This document shows, piece by piece, positions 33,201 to 44,155 of a DNA stretch of 64,000 nucleotides (within the stretch, counting starts at the first letter, position 1; each line of letters starts with the position of its first letter). The stretch covers positions 23,127,001-23,191,000 of the forward strand of contig JAZHRO010000019.1 in the NCBI GenBank assembly GCA_037157565.1, in the 5' to 3' direction. A program made the translations under genes and the position numbers. A model generated the notes under the pieces. The model saw only the letters and a program-made list of their open reading frames with translations, did no database searches and had not been told where the DNA came from. The stretch is from Thalassia testudinum. Its lineage: Eukaryota > Streptophyta > Magnoliopsida > Alismatales > Hydrocharitaceae.

Positions 33201-35249
33201 TTAAGTGGCCTCTTACCCTTATCTACCGTAGGTGGCTCCTGAGATGAAAGAGTCGAACCCGCCTGCGGCGAAGGGTGGGAAAAATCAAGACCCGCCTGCC
33301 TAAGTGGTGGTTCGAATGTCTTCCTTCCGCTCCACAAAGAGACAGCATGTGCATCGGCTTGCTGTCCATGAGGTGGTGGGGGAGCGAAGGGGGCAGAATA
33401 CGCGAGGTTTTGCAAAGGCGGCTAGCCTTGCGCGTACAGGTGGTGTAGGAGGCGCCTGTAGTATGGCGTGTGCCTATTCCTACGGTGCCTGAAACCTAGG
33501 CGGGGTGTCCTGGTTTTGCACATATCGAGGATTCGAGACGGGTTGGGAAGGCAAGGCTCCCTAAGTCCTATGCTCCTGCAACAGCTGGTTCTGCGTGTTC
33601 TGTATCGTCTGTATCTGATCAGCCATCACCTTCATAATCTATAAGGTATCTTGTGTGGATTTCCTCATTAATTCTTGCAGCTCCTCTTTCAATGCCTCCA
33701 AAGGGTCAGCCCGCTTTGGAGGGTAGTTGGCAGCTTGGTGCAGCGGCTGGTATAAAGAGCAGGGTTGCTGCTGCTGAGATGGGAATGGCTACTGCCTAGG
33801 ATACGTGTTTTGCGCATTCCTGTATTGCCTGGTCTGGTAGTGTGGATCTTGATGTGATCTCTATGAATTACCAGACCAAGAGAAGTTCGAATGCTGGCAC
33901 CAACCAGGGTTATACATCTCTAAATATGGGTTATTACACCCGTATCCTTGGATAGCACTAACGTCCTCATAGGCCGAAGATGTCTGAGACATATATCCGT
34001 TAAGGGGATACGCATTATAATCTGCAGGTGGTGCGTAACCCTGATCATAGGGTGCCAAATCTGGATTATTTACGGGATCCTGATATGCGGGATCTCGTAA
34101 ATACGCAGAAGATGCATCCCAAGTGAGTAGATTAACTCGAGCAGGAGGGGTTCGGGGTGCGTAGGAGGGTCTTGAGGCAGTAGAGCTCAAGTCAGATTGA
34201 CCCTGACTAATCTGGTCAATCTTTTTCTCGATTAGGTTTATTCTATCCAGTTGCTTGACGATGATATCCATGTCAGCTCGAATAGACTCAGTGTGAGCCT
34301 CGTGGACACCAACCCGTTGCTGACCAGGCCGCTGGAACTGGTTCATGAATGCAGCATTCATCGAGTTCTCCGCTAATGATTCGAATAGCTCAAATGTGCT
34401 ATTCTCGTCTTTCGCGAGGAAATTCCCGCTGCTAGATGCATCGGCCAGATACCGATGTGTGTCATCCAGCCCATGGTAAAAGATCTGAGCCAAGTGCCAT
34501 CTGGGTATACCATGGTGCGAGCATTTCTGGAGAAGGTCGTAAAATCTATCCCATGCTTCGTGCAACTTCTCCCCAACTTCCTGGAAGAAAGTCATGATTG
34601 TACTTCGCATTGCGTTTGTTCGACCGATTGGGAAGAACTTTTGCAGGAATTCATATTGTAATTCTAGCCAGGTTCCAATTGGCTTCCCAATGGTCTTGAA
34701 CCAGTATGAAGCTTTGTCCCACAGAGAGAACGGGAAAAGCTTCATTAGAACAATCTCGAGATCGATATTCCTGGGTCGAATCGTTTCAGCGAGTCGACTC
34801 AGGTCCTCAAGGTGCTGGAACAGATCTTCACTTGAGTTCCCATAGAAATGAGTGCTGATCAACCCAATCACAATGGGCTTGAGCTCAAACGCATCTCCGC
34901 CTACGGGAATTCTGACTAAAGGTGCGATGATTTATGCGGCTAGGTCGTAGAAATCCCGCAGTTGTTCTCCTCACGGTAGGTGCTGCACCCGGTCAAGTGA
35001 CGTCAAGATGCGATCCATGCTCTGCTGATGCCGCTTCTCGGATTCGGTGACCCGGGCTTCCAGATGAGCCATCGGGTCCAGATTCTCGATATCCTGACCC
35101 GATCTAGGTCCAGGTCCAGGATTTGCCATGGTGGCACTGGGAGTAGAAGAAGTGGAGGGAGAAGATGGTCCTGACGAGCTGACTCGTCTAATTGGGAGTG
35201 GCTCCCAAGGTCCAACCAAGCGAGGTCTAAGTGAGCTCCTTCCTTGCAT
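33201..35249 (-). pseudogene. Athila-like gag of element 2
   Basis: Capsid gene. The longest frame is 33861-34871; an upstream piece (34971-35249, ending DRVQHLP) is in the same frame, separated by a TGA and a TAA. The capsid core has THFYGNSSEDLFQHLEDL, MKLFPFSLWDKASYWF, EFLQKFFPIGRTNAMRS, GEKLHEAWDRFYDLLQKC and IFYHGLDD. A middle region has a predicted coiled coil (DRINLIEKKIDQI), and the tail is Tyr/Pro/Asn-rich with MYNPGWCQHSNFSW. Downstream of 33861 a Gln/Pro-rich region runs to about 33200 with stops. The protein is of normal family size. It has the same order as the gag of element B at 1-809. Confidence 0.85.
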
Positions 35250-36752
35250 ACACCACCCAAACCCTAGGTTGGTGTAGCTAAGCAGGACAAGGCTAAGGCC
35301 ATGTCAATCAAATGGTCCTTATAGATCGGGTGACCAGATTTTTCGTTAGAAGTTCAAATTCCTGAAGAAAAATTCGTCGTTCAATCGACTGAAAGTGATT
35401 CCCGCCTCTCAAGCTAACCCAGCCAGTCTGGTTACGAGGGCACTAAGGGGAAGGTTCTTCCTTTGGCTTACGTCTCCAGTTCCGTTAACCCCCGAGCCGC
35501 GGTCGTTTGACACTACCCCACGAACTTAGTCACCAGGTTTGGCAAGAGAGGTTGCAAACACCTAGTAGTATGACAACGAATTCGAGTTGATTTCGTGTTT
35601 TACAATTGATTTTAGCCTATTTTCTTCAGTGGGGTTTTCGCTTGGTGAGTGGCCCACAAGGTGACTAAGCTCACCAGCTAAGTGCTAGACTTGATTAAGT
35701 CTAGGTTAACCCAAAGTGTGGTCCCTAAGTTGTAACCCTAAAGATTCAACCTAAGTTCATGCACTTCTAGGGTTTGTTCTGTTTTAGCAGATCACAAAAG
35801 TAATGTTCGTTCTCTGACAATAATTGGAATCCAATTAACTTAAAATTTTGCGAGTAGATTTTTTTTTTAATTAGCTTTCCATAGAATATTTTTTTGGATT
35901 TTTAATGTTTCAACCTAATTTTTAGGGATTTTTGGATATCAGGGGGTTAGATTTGGATTTTTGACCCCTAGTCGATTTTTCACTTTGAAAGAGTATCAAA
36001 TGACCTTCAAAATTTTGGGAAAAATATGGAAAATAAAGCCAATGAGATCAGCTTTCAAACCCCACCACTTTTAGTCAAAATAGATTCACGGATTACTCGG
36101 AATTACTTTTTGAAATTTGAAAAATCTTAAATCTGGGTCAGTCTGACCTCGTGCACTTCACGAATTTTTAAAAATTTTATACTTAAAATTTTTTCAAATG
36201 AATGGTGGCGTTTGAAAGATGGTTTGAAAATGAAGGTTTCACCAGAATTTCAGGATTTTTTGTTTACTAATTTCTTAAATCAGACTTGAAATCTGATCGA
36301 AAAATCAGAAGATGGTGGGAAAGCTCTTAAAGATATTTGAGTTTGAAATCTAAGCTTTCACCCAAAAAAGAAAATATTTTTTTTCTTTTTCAAAACTTTT
36401 ACACATTTTTTGTTCAAAAAGAATTTTTCAAAGGAATTAAAGAAAATATCTTTTTTTTTCTTTTTCAAACTAACTTTAGATTCAAAAAGATACATAATCT
36501 AGATTTTTTTTCAAAAAATTTTTTATGTTTTTTCTCTGATTTTTTTTTCTTTTCCACGACAATGAGTAAAAAAAATTTCAGAGGAAATTGCAGAAAGTAA
36601 AATATAATTTAGAAATGAGATGATATGCACCTAGATTTATTTTCCGCGCTCGTGTGTACAGATCCCGTTTTTCCTACACATTAAAAATAAAGTAGAGAGA
36701 AATTTGTAAGTGAGTTTCAAAGATCGAAATCAAAAAAGGAAATGACGTTGCC
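35250..36752 (-). other. Element 2 leader
   Basis: 1.5-kb untranslated leader between primer site and gag. It has a pyrimidine/T-rich half (35.8-36.6 kb) and a block at 35447-35520 similar to 8690-8765 in element C. No credible gene. Confidence 0.6.
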
Positions 36753-36770
36753 TCCCTGACAACAGCGCCA
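36753..36770 (-). other. Degraded primer binding site of element 2
   Basis: Plus strand TCCCTGACAACAGCGCCA, three transitions (C to T, G to A twice) from the intact site in element C. It lies two bases from the LTR edge at 36773. Confidence 0.8.
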
Positions 36771-36772
36771 TT

Positions 36773-39134
36773 TGTTAAGATCGTATGTCGCATTTTTGAT
36801 AGGAAAATGTCGTAGTATAGTTGCGAAATATGATAAACAAAAATAATTTTTAAAGAGATAACGAGACTTGAATCCCGATCGTTCATCTCTAGGTGGTATT
36901 TGTTTTACTTTACAATTCGACTTTTGCCGCTCTACTTTGTCTAAAATCACACGTCGATTTCCAATCTCCTGATTAAGATTTCACCACTTCTGTTATGAAC
37001 TCTAATTACATGCGCGTGCGTTAAATAAATCACAAAGGCGAATATGTGAGTTTCTATGTGTACAATTCTAGTGAGGTGGTGACTGTTTACGGAGAATACA
37101 TCTATCGTTAGATTTTCTATATTCTCGAGAAACGACATGCTTGTTGCAGAATAGATACACAATTGAAAAACAGGCAATTTCAATCACACAAACATGATAG
37201 CAATTAATAAGCTCATTGTGATTTCAAAACATGGAGATATATATATAAAAGTATTTTTCATTCATTCAATAAGAAAGTTGTTTGCAACAAAAACTGTAGA
37301 GGAAAGCTTGTACAGAAATGATTAAAATGTAAATCTATCTACCAGAAAACGATTGCATACAAGAATCTATAAGGGAGATTTTGCATGCATCATTGGGAGA
37401 TAATAAAGACTACGCTACTAAGCAGTAATAAAAAGTAGTAAAACTATGAAGAGCATAAACTACTGATCTATAGCTAGTAGAACAAAAGGACATTCAGGGG
37501 TGATCCCCGATGGCCTTGGAATGGTCGGGAGGAGAGTGAGGGGCGGTCAATGAAGCTTAGACCGACCCTTGGAGGGAGAGATGAGTGAACCAACATCTCA
37601 GCATGGTGTCTTTCATGATAGTTGTGAGCTCGTGGAGATGGAGTGGCTAACCTAAGTGAAGGTGGACGTGAATGGAGCCAATGAAGTGAACAGTGCCAAA
37701 AATGTGAATGGGTGCAATTGGCCGCCCATTGGATCTTTTTATAGACCCAAGGGCTTCTCTCTAAAGAGGTGTGGAACTCTCCAGAGAGAGCCCAAAAGTG
37801 GCCTACCATATGGTTATGAGATCCAAAAAATGTGGATCTCATTTTGAATGCCACTTGATTGTTAAATTTGACAACCAAGAGGTGACGCCACTTCAAGAGA
37901 GTTCTAGATTACTCTAGAGAAGTGTGTGTGCGTGAATGGGCGTGTGTGTGTGTGTGGTCGTGCTCTAAGTGTCTAAGAGGTTTAGGTTAGGTCCTAAGGG
38001 GTTTGGGTAGGTGTATGCCTTGAATTAGGGTTACAAACCCTAATTGCTAAGGGAAAAATGCAATTAAACTTGACTTAAGTTTAATTGGATGAATGTGAAC
38101 CTAATTGAGAGTGAAATAACTCAATTAAGTTGAATTTAGGTCAATTGAACTCTCATTAAGTTCAATTAAACTTGTGTGGGTTGAGATCTAAGTTCAATTA
38201 GACTCTCACTAAATCCAATTGAACTTGTGTGGGTTGAGATTTATGCTCAATTTGACTCAATGAGTCCAATTGACTAAGTGAAGATAATTGACTTTGATCT
38301 AAGTCAATTGGGTTTGATGATGACCTAATTATATCCTTAGGTGGGTCTAGAGGCGATGTACTAAGGTTAGGACACCTTAATTTAAATTCCTATGTGGTTG
38401 GGATTAGGTCTAGGGAACTAGAGATCCAAGATCAAGACTTGAATCTCAAAACAGGAATTAGAGATCAGTATAAGACGTCCAAAAATGTGATCAGACGACT
38501 TATACTCAAAAATCAAAAGTCCAAACTTTAGTTCTGGACGTCCAATCTGAGTTAAGGGGAAATCAAGATTTTGTTTTGAGTATTTTACAGAAATTTGACG
38601 TCTAACAAAGTGTCAAGACATCCAATAACACTGCATAAGTGAATTTGAGGTATGCGAGAGTTGACTAAGAATCCGAGACGTCCTATAACTTATCTGGACG
38701 TCTAGATAAAAGTTGAAACTACAATTTTAAGGTTTCCTCAGATATTGTGACCTAATCTAATGGTAACTAAGACTTAGGAAAGTCTTTAAGTTACCTTAAA
38801 GTTAAGATGAACATAAACTCTTCACATTTTACTGCTTTATTTCTACTTAATAGAATATCAACATTTAACTCCCTTACATTATTATTCCTACATCTAATCT
38901 AAATCTTCTGCTTCAACTCTGCTACACTCCCATCATTCCTGATCAAATTTCAAATCCAACTCTAGATTAACTTATTACCTGTAATCAACATAATATATTT
39001 AATCAATACATTATAACATTATTTTACACATAACTTAAGAAAAATTAATGCTTATACATACATAAATAACCATACCTTATACTAAATTTATATCTAATCT
39101 AAATCAATTAAGATCTTTAATTACTACTTAACCA
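36773..39134 (-). repeat. 5' LTR of element 2
   Basis: 2362 bp, partner of 27621-29964. TATA at the complement of 37737-37743. Relative to its partner it has an extra tandem copy of a roughly 65-bp CAATTG-containing unit near 38146-38248. In the last 400 bp it shows a strong excess of A/T where the partner has G/C. Palindrome pairs are at 38473/38493, 38523/38536, 38596/38616 and 38676/38696; three of these four pairs are exactly 20 bp apart. Confidence 0.9.
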
Positions 39135-39249
39135 GTAACCTCCGCAGTCTCCTCTGTGCCTAACTAGTGATTGTGCCTCATCCTAAATGGGTTCAGCATG
39201 CAAACCAAGATATTCAATATAGAACATTCACATTTTCCATCATTGTTCA

Positions 39250-40883
39250 CTAGATGATGTACCTCCCTATCTTGAATCTCCAAGACCAAAGGGGGATCAG
39301 GGTCCGGATCGGGTGGTGGGGGAGTAGGCAGAGAATCCCAAATTCTCTACTTAAGAAGTTCTCCTTATTCAGAACGTTATCACTAGACGACATCGAATAA
39401 GGTAACCTGGGCTTTAAGGAGCTATGTTTTACATTTCCAAACTTAGAAATCGGAACCATATTCAATCGATTAGACAAAGCTCTACAAATCTCCGAAGCTT
39501 CCTTTCCCATAATGGAAGAATCATTCAAAATCGGATCCTTCAAAACTTGTAAACTTTCGTCTACTGAGGAATCTCTAAGAGACGCTTTAATCAAATCTAC
39601 ATTCAGAAAAATCTAGTCACTTTGAGAATCTTGTTCAAATGAGCAAGAAGCATCCATCGAAACATTAGAATCAAAAAATGGAGCAACATCATCCTGATCA
39701 AAAGATAATACTTGCGTCGACTCAGTAGGTCCCGGTGTAAGGTCACCCAGGACCTCCTATCGGAGTAGGGAGCCGATAACAACGCTTTAGGATGGCGTCG
39801 ACGCAGCTTAATCCTCTTTTTCTTCTTTCCGTTCAGGGAACCAGAAAATTTAAAAGTTGGAATATAGATCCCCCCCAAAGAAGAAGAAGAAGAAGGAATT
39901 ATACAAGATGTATCAAAGCTATTAAAGTTTCCCCTGGTCCCCTGGAGGAATCTGATCACTATCAATGCATTTCTCCGCAGCCGATTCTTTGTTAACCGCA
40001 TCCTTCCCCCCCCTAAAGTGCCCAGGAGCATCTCCGGGGGAAGGAGTCCTCAACTGGGAAACCCTCTAATCGGAAACCATAGAGCTGCGACCCTCCTTTC
40101 GTGACACCTGTATCGAAGACAACAGGACAAGAACCCACACAATGGCCTATCCTGAGGCATTTGGAACAGAAAAGTGAAAATCGTTCAAAAACAACCCTGC
40201 TTAATAAAAGCATCACCATTAAAGATATTGAGAACCTCGGGGCGATCAGCAAGCAAATCTATCTCAACACAAATACGGAGGTACCCAGGTCTTAAGCCTT
40301 GCACAGTCTTCAAGTCCACACAGATGGGGCTACTCAAGTAAGAAGCAACAGAAAGAAGCACTTTGGAGTGAAGTAAATGCAAGTTAAGGCCTGGAAGGCC
40401 CACCCAAATCGGAGCACATGTGACCGAGGCATCAGTACGAAATCTTGCAGACCATTTAACGAACTAGAGTCTAACACGATCAAAGATGACAGAACCCAAG
40501 GAGTAGATCTTGCAAAAATCCAAATATGAAGCACATCTAACCAGCCAGTGTCTCATATCAAGGGAAACTAAAGAGAAACCCATGATCTTGACCTTGTTAG
40601 AAAGGAAGGCAAGCACTATCTGGTAAGAAGGCTTAGTGCCCCAAGCTCTGACAACCGCAGAGGACGTGAGTCCTCTACTAAGGTCAAAAACTTCCGACGA
40701 CGAAAAGGAAGTACACAAGCACCCATCCCTAACCTTAGGCTTACGAACCGAGAGTGAAAGCTCGACAAAAGGAGGTGGCTCCTCCAAACCTCAATTAGCC
40801 ACAATGGAGGCAAAGGAAGCCTTCTGAGGCGATCGAGGATTCGCTGCCAAAGTAGGAGAGGCGTCCCCCTCAGGGGGAGCCAT
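39250..40883 (-). pseudogene. LINE ORF1: DUF4283-like and CCHC zinc knuckle protein
   Basis: Nucleic-acid-binding ORF1 protein of a plant L1. The ATG is at 40883 (MAPPEGDAS), followed by SFASIVAN, one TGA, then EEPPPFVELSLSVRKPK. A DUF4283-like region includes MGFSLVSLDMRHWLV, WVGLPGLNLHLLHSK-type sequence (about 40395) and LRICVEIDLLADRPE (about 40270). It is followed by the knuckle CSKCLRIGHCVGSC (C-x2-C-x4-H-x4-C, about 40130-40170). The tail to 39250 is Ser/Lys-rich. Frameshifts and stops break it. It is the partner of ORF2 at 23.6-27.55 kb, from which element 2 separates it. Confidence 0.85.
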
Positions 40884-41511
40884 CACCTACCCAGGGAATC
40901 ACTGCCACCCAGCACAATAAAAGACACCACAAAGAGAAAGCAAGAGCGGCTCAAAATAGAACAAAACCAAACAAAACACAGCACAAGAAGAGGAGAGGAA
41001 GAAAGCCCATAACAAAAAGCCGACAAAACAAAAGGACAGCGAAAGAGCAAGCCTCAAATCCCGCGGGCCCTCAGCAAAGAGGGGCAAAAGGCAAGCAACC
41101 TCCAAGCCCCTTCCCCAGAGAGAAGGGAGAGAAGTGCTCACCAAACAAAGAAAGGGAACGAGAATGCTCCAACACGGCAAAAGAAAGAGACGAAACCACG
41201 ACGAAAGAGAAGCTCGGCATGAACGCGCAAAACCACAGCAGAAACACAGACGCAACAAAAACAAACTAGAAGAAACAAAAACAAGCCAGAGCGACGATCA
41301 GAACCACCCCAGCGGCCTCAACCACATGGAACAGCCATAGGAGAGAGGCCACCCGGACCCCCTCCGAAGAGGGTAGAGGAGTGAGATTCACCAAAACAAA
41401 AGGATGGAACCGACGCTAGGGCAAAGAGAGGTAGGGGGAGTACAACGGAAGAAAAAGGAGCAGAGAGGGGGAGGGAGGAAGAGGGAGGGGAAAGGAAGAG
41501 GATTTGAGAGA
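40884..41511 (-). other. LINE 5' UTR
   Basis: Pyrimidine-rich (minus strand) untranslated start of the LINE, ending in a CCTCTTCC-rich stretch. Frames across it (40899-41264 minus and 41134-41340 plus) are low-complexity. Confidence 0.6.
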
Positions 41512-41592
41512 ATTATACAATATTATATTTTGATATAAAGTTATTTGTAGATTTAGATATTCATCAAATATTTATGATAAAGGATTCAATTA

Positions 41593-43167
41593 TGATGAAA
41601 GAAAACTCTCATGATGATGAAGATGTTGATGGAAGAAAAGAGAAGATCAAAGTTGATGTTTTAAAGCCTCTTCAACATTTTATTTTATGTTTTTATAAGT
41701 TTTTAGAATTTTTGTTAAGAGTCAAATGCACCTATATGCACGCACATTTAATTCTAAGTGCCTAAACATAATCTTTTTAAAATTTATTATGTGCGTAAGA
41801 TGAAAAAAATTTTTTAGAATGTCAGTTATAATTACTAAAATTTAGTTATTACTAAAAAGTGTGTAAATGCTTTTTAAATATATCATAAAAAAAACTTCTA
41901 GAATAAGTGGTTATAATTTCTAGAAAGTTGGCTATAAGATTCAAACATTTCACCCATTCATTAAGGTAGTTATAAGGTCCTTTGTACCCTTTCACAAAGA
42001 AAACTTTAAAAATAACCACCGCTTTAATTTTCTATCAACTGCAAAATTAATCGATTAACTAATCAATTAATTTTTCTGAACTATTTTCTATGATTTTTCA
42101 AAAGATAGAACATAGTTTATTAATCGATTAATTGTATTTCCAAGCGTTATACTCAAACTTGAACATATGATAATAGTCAATTGGTTACCAATGATTAGTA
42201 TAACTTCCAATTTTGGTTTCAAACGTTCATAACTTTACATTATCTCTTTCTATAAATACCCTATATGAGTTCCCTCATTCACACACTCAAATGATACAAC
42301 ATTTTCCTATATTCTACTTACAAATCACATTCTTGAGAAGTTGCTCTCTAAAAGCCTCCATGCTAACTTTATGCCTTCAAAGAAGCATTTTCCATGCCAA
42401 CTATTGTGCTTCAAGAAATTTTCAAGGGCCTACTTCCTTGTTGCACCCACATTGTGCTTCATTTCAAGTTTCTACTTCCTTCACATTAACCCGATCTACT
42501 TGTTACGAAAGTACAAGAGAGTATCTTTGTTTACTTAATCTTTCTTCATATATTCACATTATTATCTTTGAAAGTATTTTGATCAAACAAGTTTCTTGAT
42601 ATTAGAATCAAACGCTTACATCTTTGAAGAACTTTTATGCTAGACGTTTTCTAAATACACTTCCTAAGCACAAAATTTATTTTTTATTAAAAGGAAGTTT
42701 CAAGAGAATATATTTCTCAAAGTTTGTTTTCCACACATATCATTTGTATAGAATTTTATTTTCCTTATGCAAATGTTATATTTATCTTCAAAGGGATTTC
42801 AAAAGAATATTTAAGTCCTATTACATTTGATTAAGCACTTCCACATTGGCTCAATAAAACTAGTATCAATTTCTATTATCTCCTACTTATTGTAATTTGG
42901 GTGCCAGGGTTGTTGGCTTCCCATTCTTCAAGTGAGAGAAGAACAAAAGGCCTTCTTGTGGGTTGTACAAGAAGAGGTTTATATGATTGAGACTCACTAC
43001 CCTCGATTGGAAGAGGTTTTTCCTGATTTTGGTTTCCTCTATAAATGTTGGTGTTAATTGTGGATGAATTTCTTTGATTGCCATATTTTTTATTAAATAT
43101 CTAAATTATACAATTCACCCCCCCTCTTATAAAATTATCAAGATCCATCAGGCATACTATAATGACA
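41593..43167 (+). repeat. Probable Copia-type solo LTR
   Basis: 1575 bp starting TGATGAAAG and ending ATGACA, with AATTA on both sides (41588-41592 and 43168-43172). It contains a TATA box (TATAAATA, 42251-42258) followed by an unstructured leader, and near the end the CAATTCACCCCCCCTCTTA motif common in plant Copia LTRs. The flanking repeat is AT-rich and was found by searching, so the borders are tentative. Frames inside (42213-42599 and 42624-42830) resemble no protein. Confidence 0.45.
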
Positions 43168-44155
43168 AATTAGGTGCTAGCAAGGAGAAATGGCTTGGTT
43201 GAACAACAGTTGGAGGTGGCTAGCTTTCGAGCAACATCACATTTGTCAAGACCATAGATCGACCATGCACTTATGCATGCTATAGTAAAGCAATGGCATT
43301 TGAAGACCTACATGTTCCATCTACGAGAAGAAGAAGTCACCATAACACTTAAAGATGTGGCGATTTTGATCAGGCCTCGTGTAGATGGTCCACTAGTCAC
43401 AAGTGTTATACATCATGGAAACTAAAGGCAAAAATGTATCAAGCTACTTGGAGAAGATCTAGATGAAGATCCAAGTAAGTACTTAACCACTAAAGGGTTA
43501 AATATGGCATAGTTAAGGTCAAAGTTTGTAGATGAACTCGATACGGTAGAGATCAAGGATGATGCAATGAAATGTGTGAGGGTCGTAATTTCAATATACG
43601 TAGGAGCGAGTATCCTTCCAAATTCAACCAAAAATAGGTTCCAATTAGTTAAGATATGTACAATGAGAATGTTTGGCCTTAACATTTTTATAACTATCTA
43701 CTCATCATCAATATATATTTTCATATTTGTATTACTATTGGAGGACCTTGGAGTACGCAGCCAACTTACCTGGGGAGCTGCTTCACTTACATAGTTATAC
43801 CAACAACTCAATGAAGTAGTACTGTCTTCAGCACTAAATGTATATGCCTTTTTCATAATGTTGTAGGTAAATCAATTGTACTGATTTATATATTTGTAAA
43901 TGTCCTAAAATATATAATATAATGTTTGTTTAAATTAAGCTTGCATTTATAGATTTAGGAGCATCTACATACTGGGAGACCAAAAAAGATAAGCTTCCCT
44001 CAAACACTTACACCACTAGGCATATAGTAAGTATCAAAAATTCAATATAATAATAATTATTTGGTTTATTACGTTCATTCATAACCTAATTAATAAAGTG
44101 ATGTAATAGGTAGAGTGGTAGTAAGAAGTTTCATGAGAATATAAGCATCGTGAAT
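43168..44155 (+). pseudogene. Plant mobile domain (MAIN-like) pseudogene, part 1
   Basis: PMD protein remnant; this domain occurs in MAIN/MAIL genes and in plant transposons. Readable blocks are ALMHAIVKQWHLKTYMFHL then EEEVTITLKDVAILI, RPRVDGPLVTS (43270-43410), then LLGEDLDEDPSKYL, VVISIYVGASILP (43440-43640), and LLLEDLGVRSQLTWGAASLT then LYQQLNE (43735-43830), which matches the family aWGsa.La.LYr.L pattern. GRPKK follows near 43980. Introns are likely in the AT-rich gaps. Several stops break the frame. It is cut at 44155 by solo LTR C and continues at 46971. Confidence 0.75.

Larger units (their letters stand above)
27621..39134 (-). mobile_element. Athila-like LTR retrotransposon, element 2 (gag-protease only)
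   Basis: 11.5 kb: 3' LTR 27621-29964, 5' LTR 36773-39134, primer site 36753-36770, terminal PPT 29965-29976. Flanking five bases GTGAC (27616-27620) and GTAAC (39135-39139) make a target duplication with one change. The interior contains gag and protease but no RT, RNase H or integrase. It is inserted between ORF1 and ORF2 of the LINE. The LTRs are clearly diverged, mainly by C/T and G/A differences, so it is older than element C. Confidence 0.9.
23330..41511 (-). mobile_element. L1-type LINE, split by element 2
   Basis: Non-LTR retrotransposon in minus orientation. The 5' UTR and ORF1 are at 39.2-41.5 kb and ORF2 at 23.6-27.55 kb, with retroelement 2 inserted between them. The 3' tail matches the 3' end of the truncated LINE at 47335-47739 (GTACTAGG, GTCGTGGTCC, GGTTTTGGTCTAGTCCCCC, ending GAATAAGATTGA or a close variant). 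A possible target duplication of 17 bp with two mismatches flanks it: 23313-23329 (ATTATGCAAGATTATAT) and 41512-41528 (ATTATACAATATTATAT). Borders are approximate. Confidence 0.85.

Noticed and set aside
41134..41340. Lys/Arg-rich plus frame
   Set aside because: Antisense of the pyrimidine-rich LINE 5' UTR.
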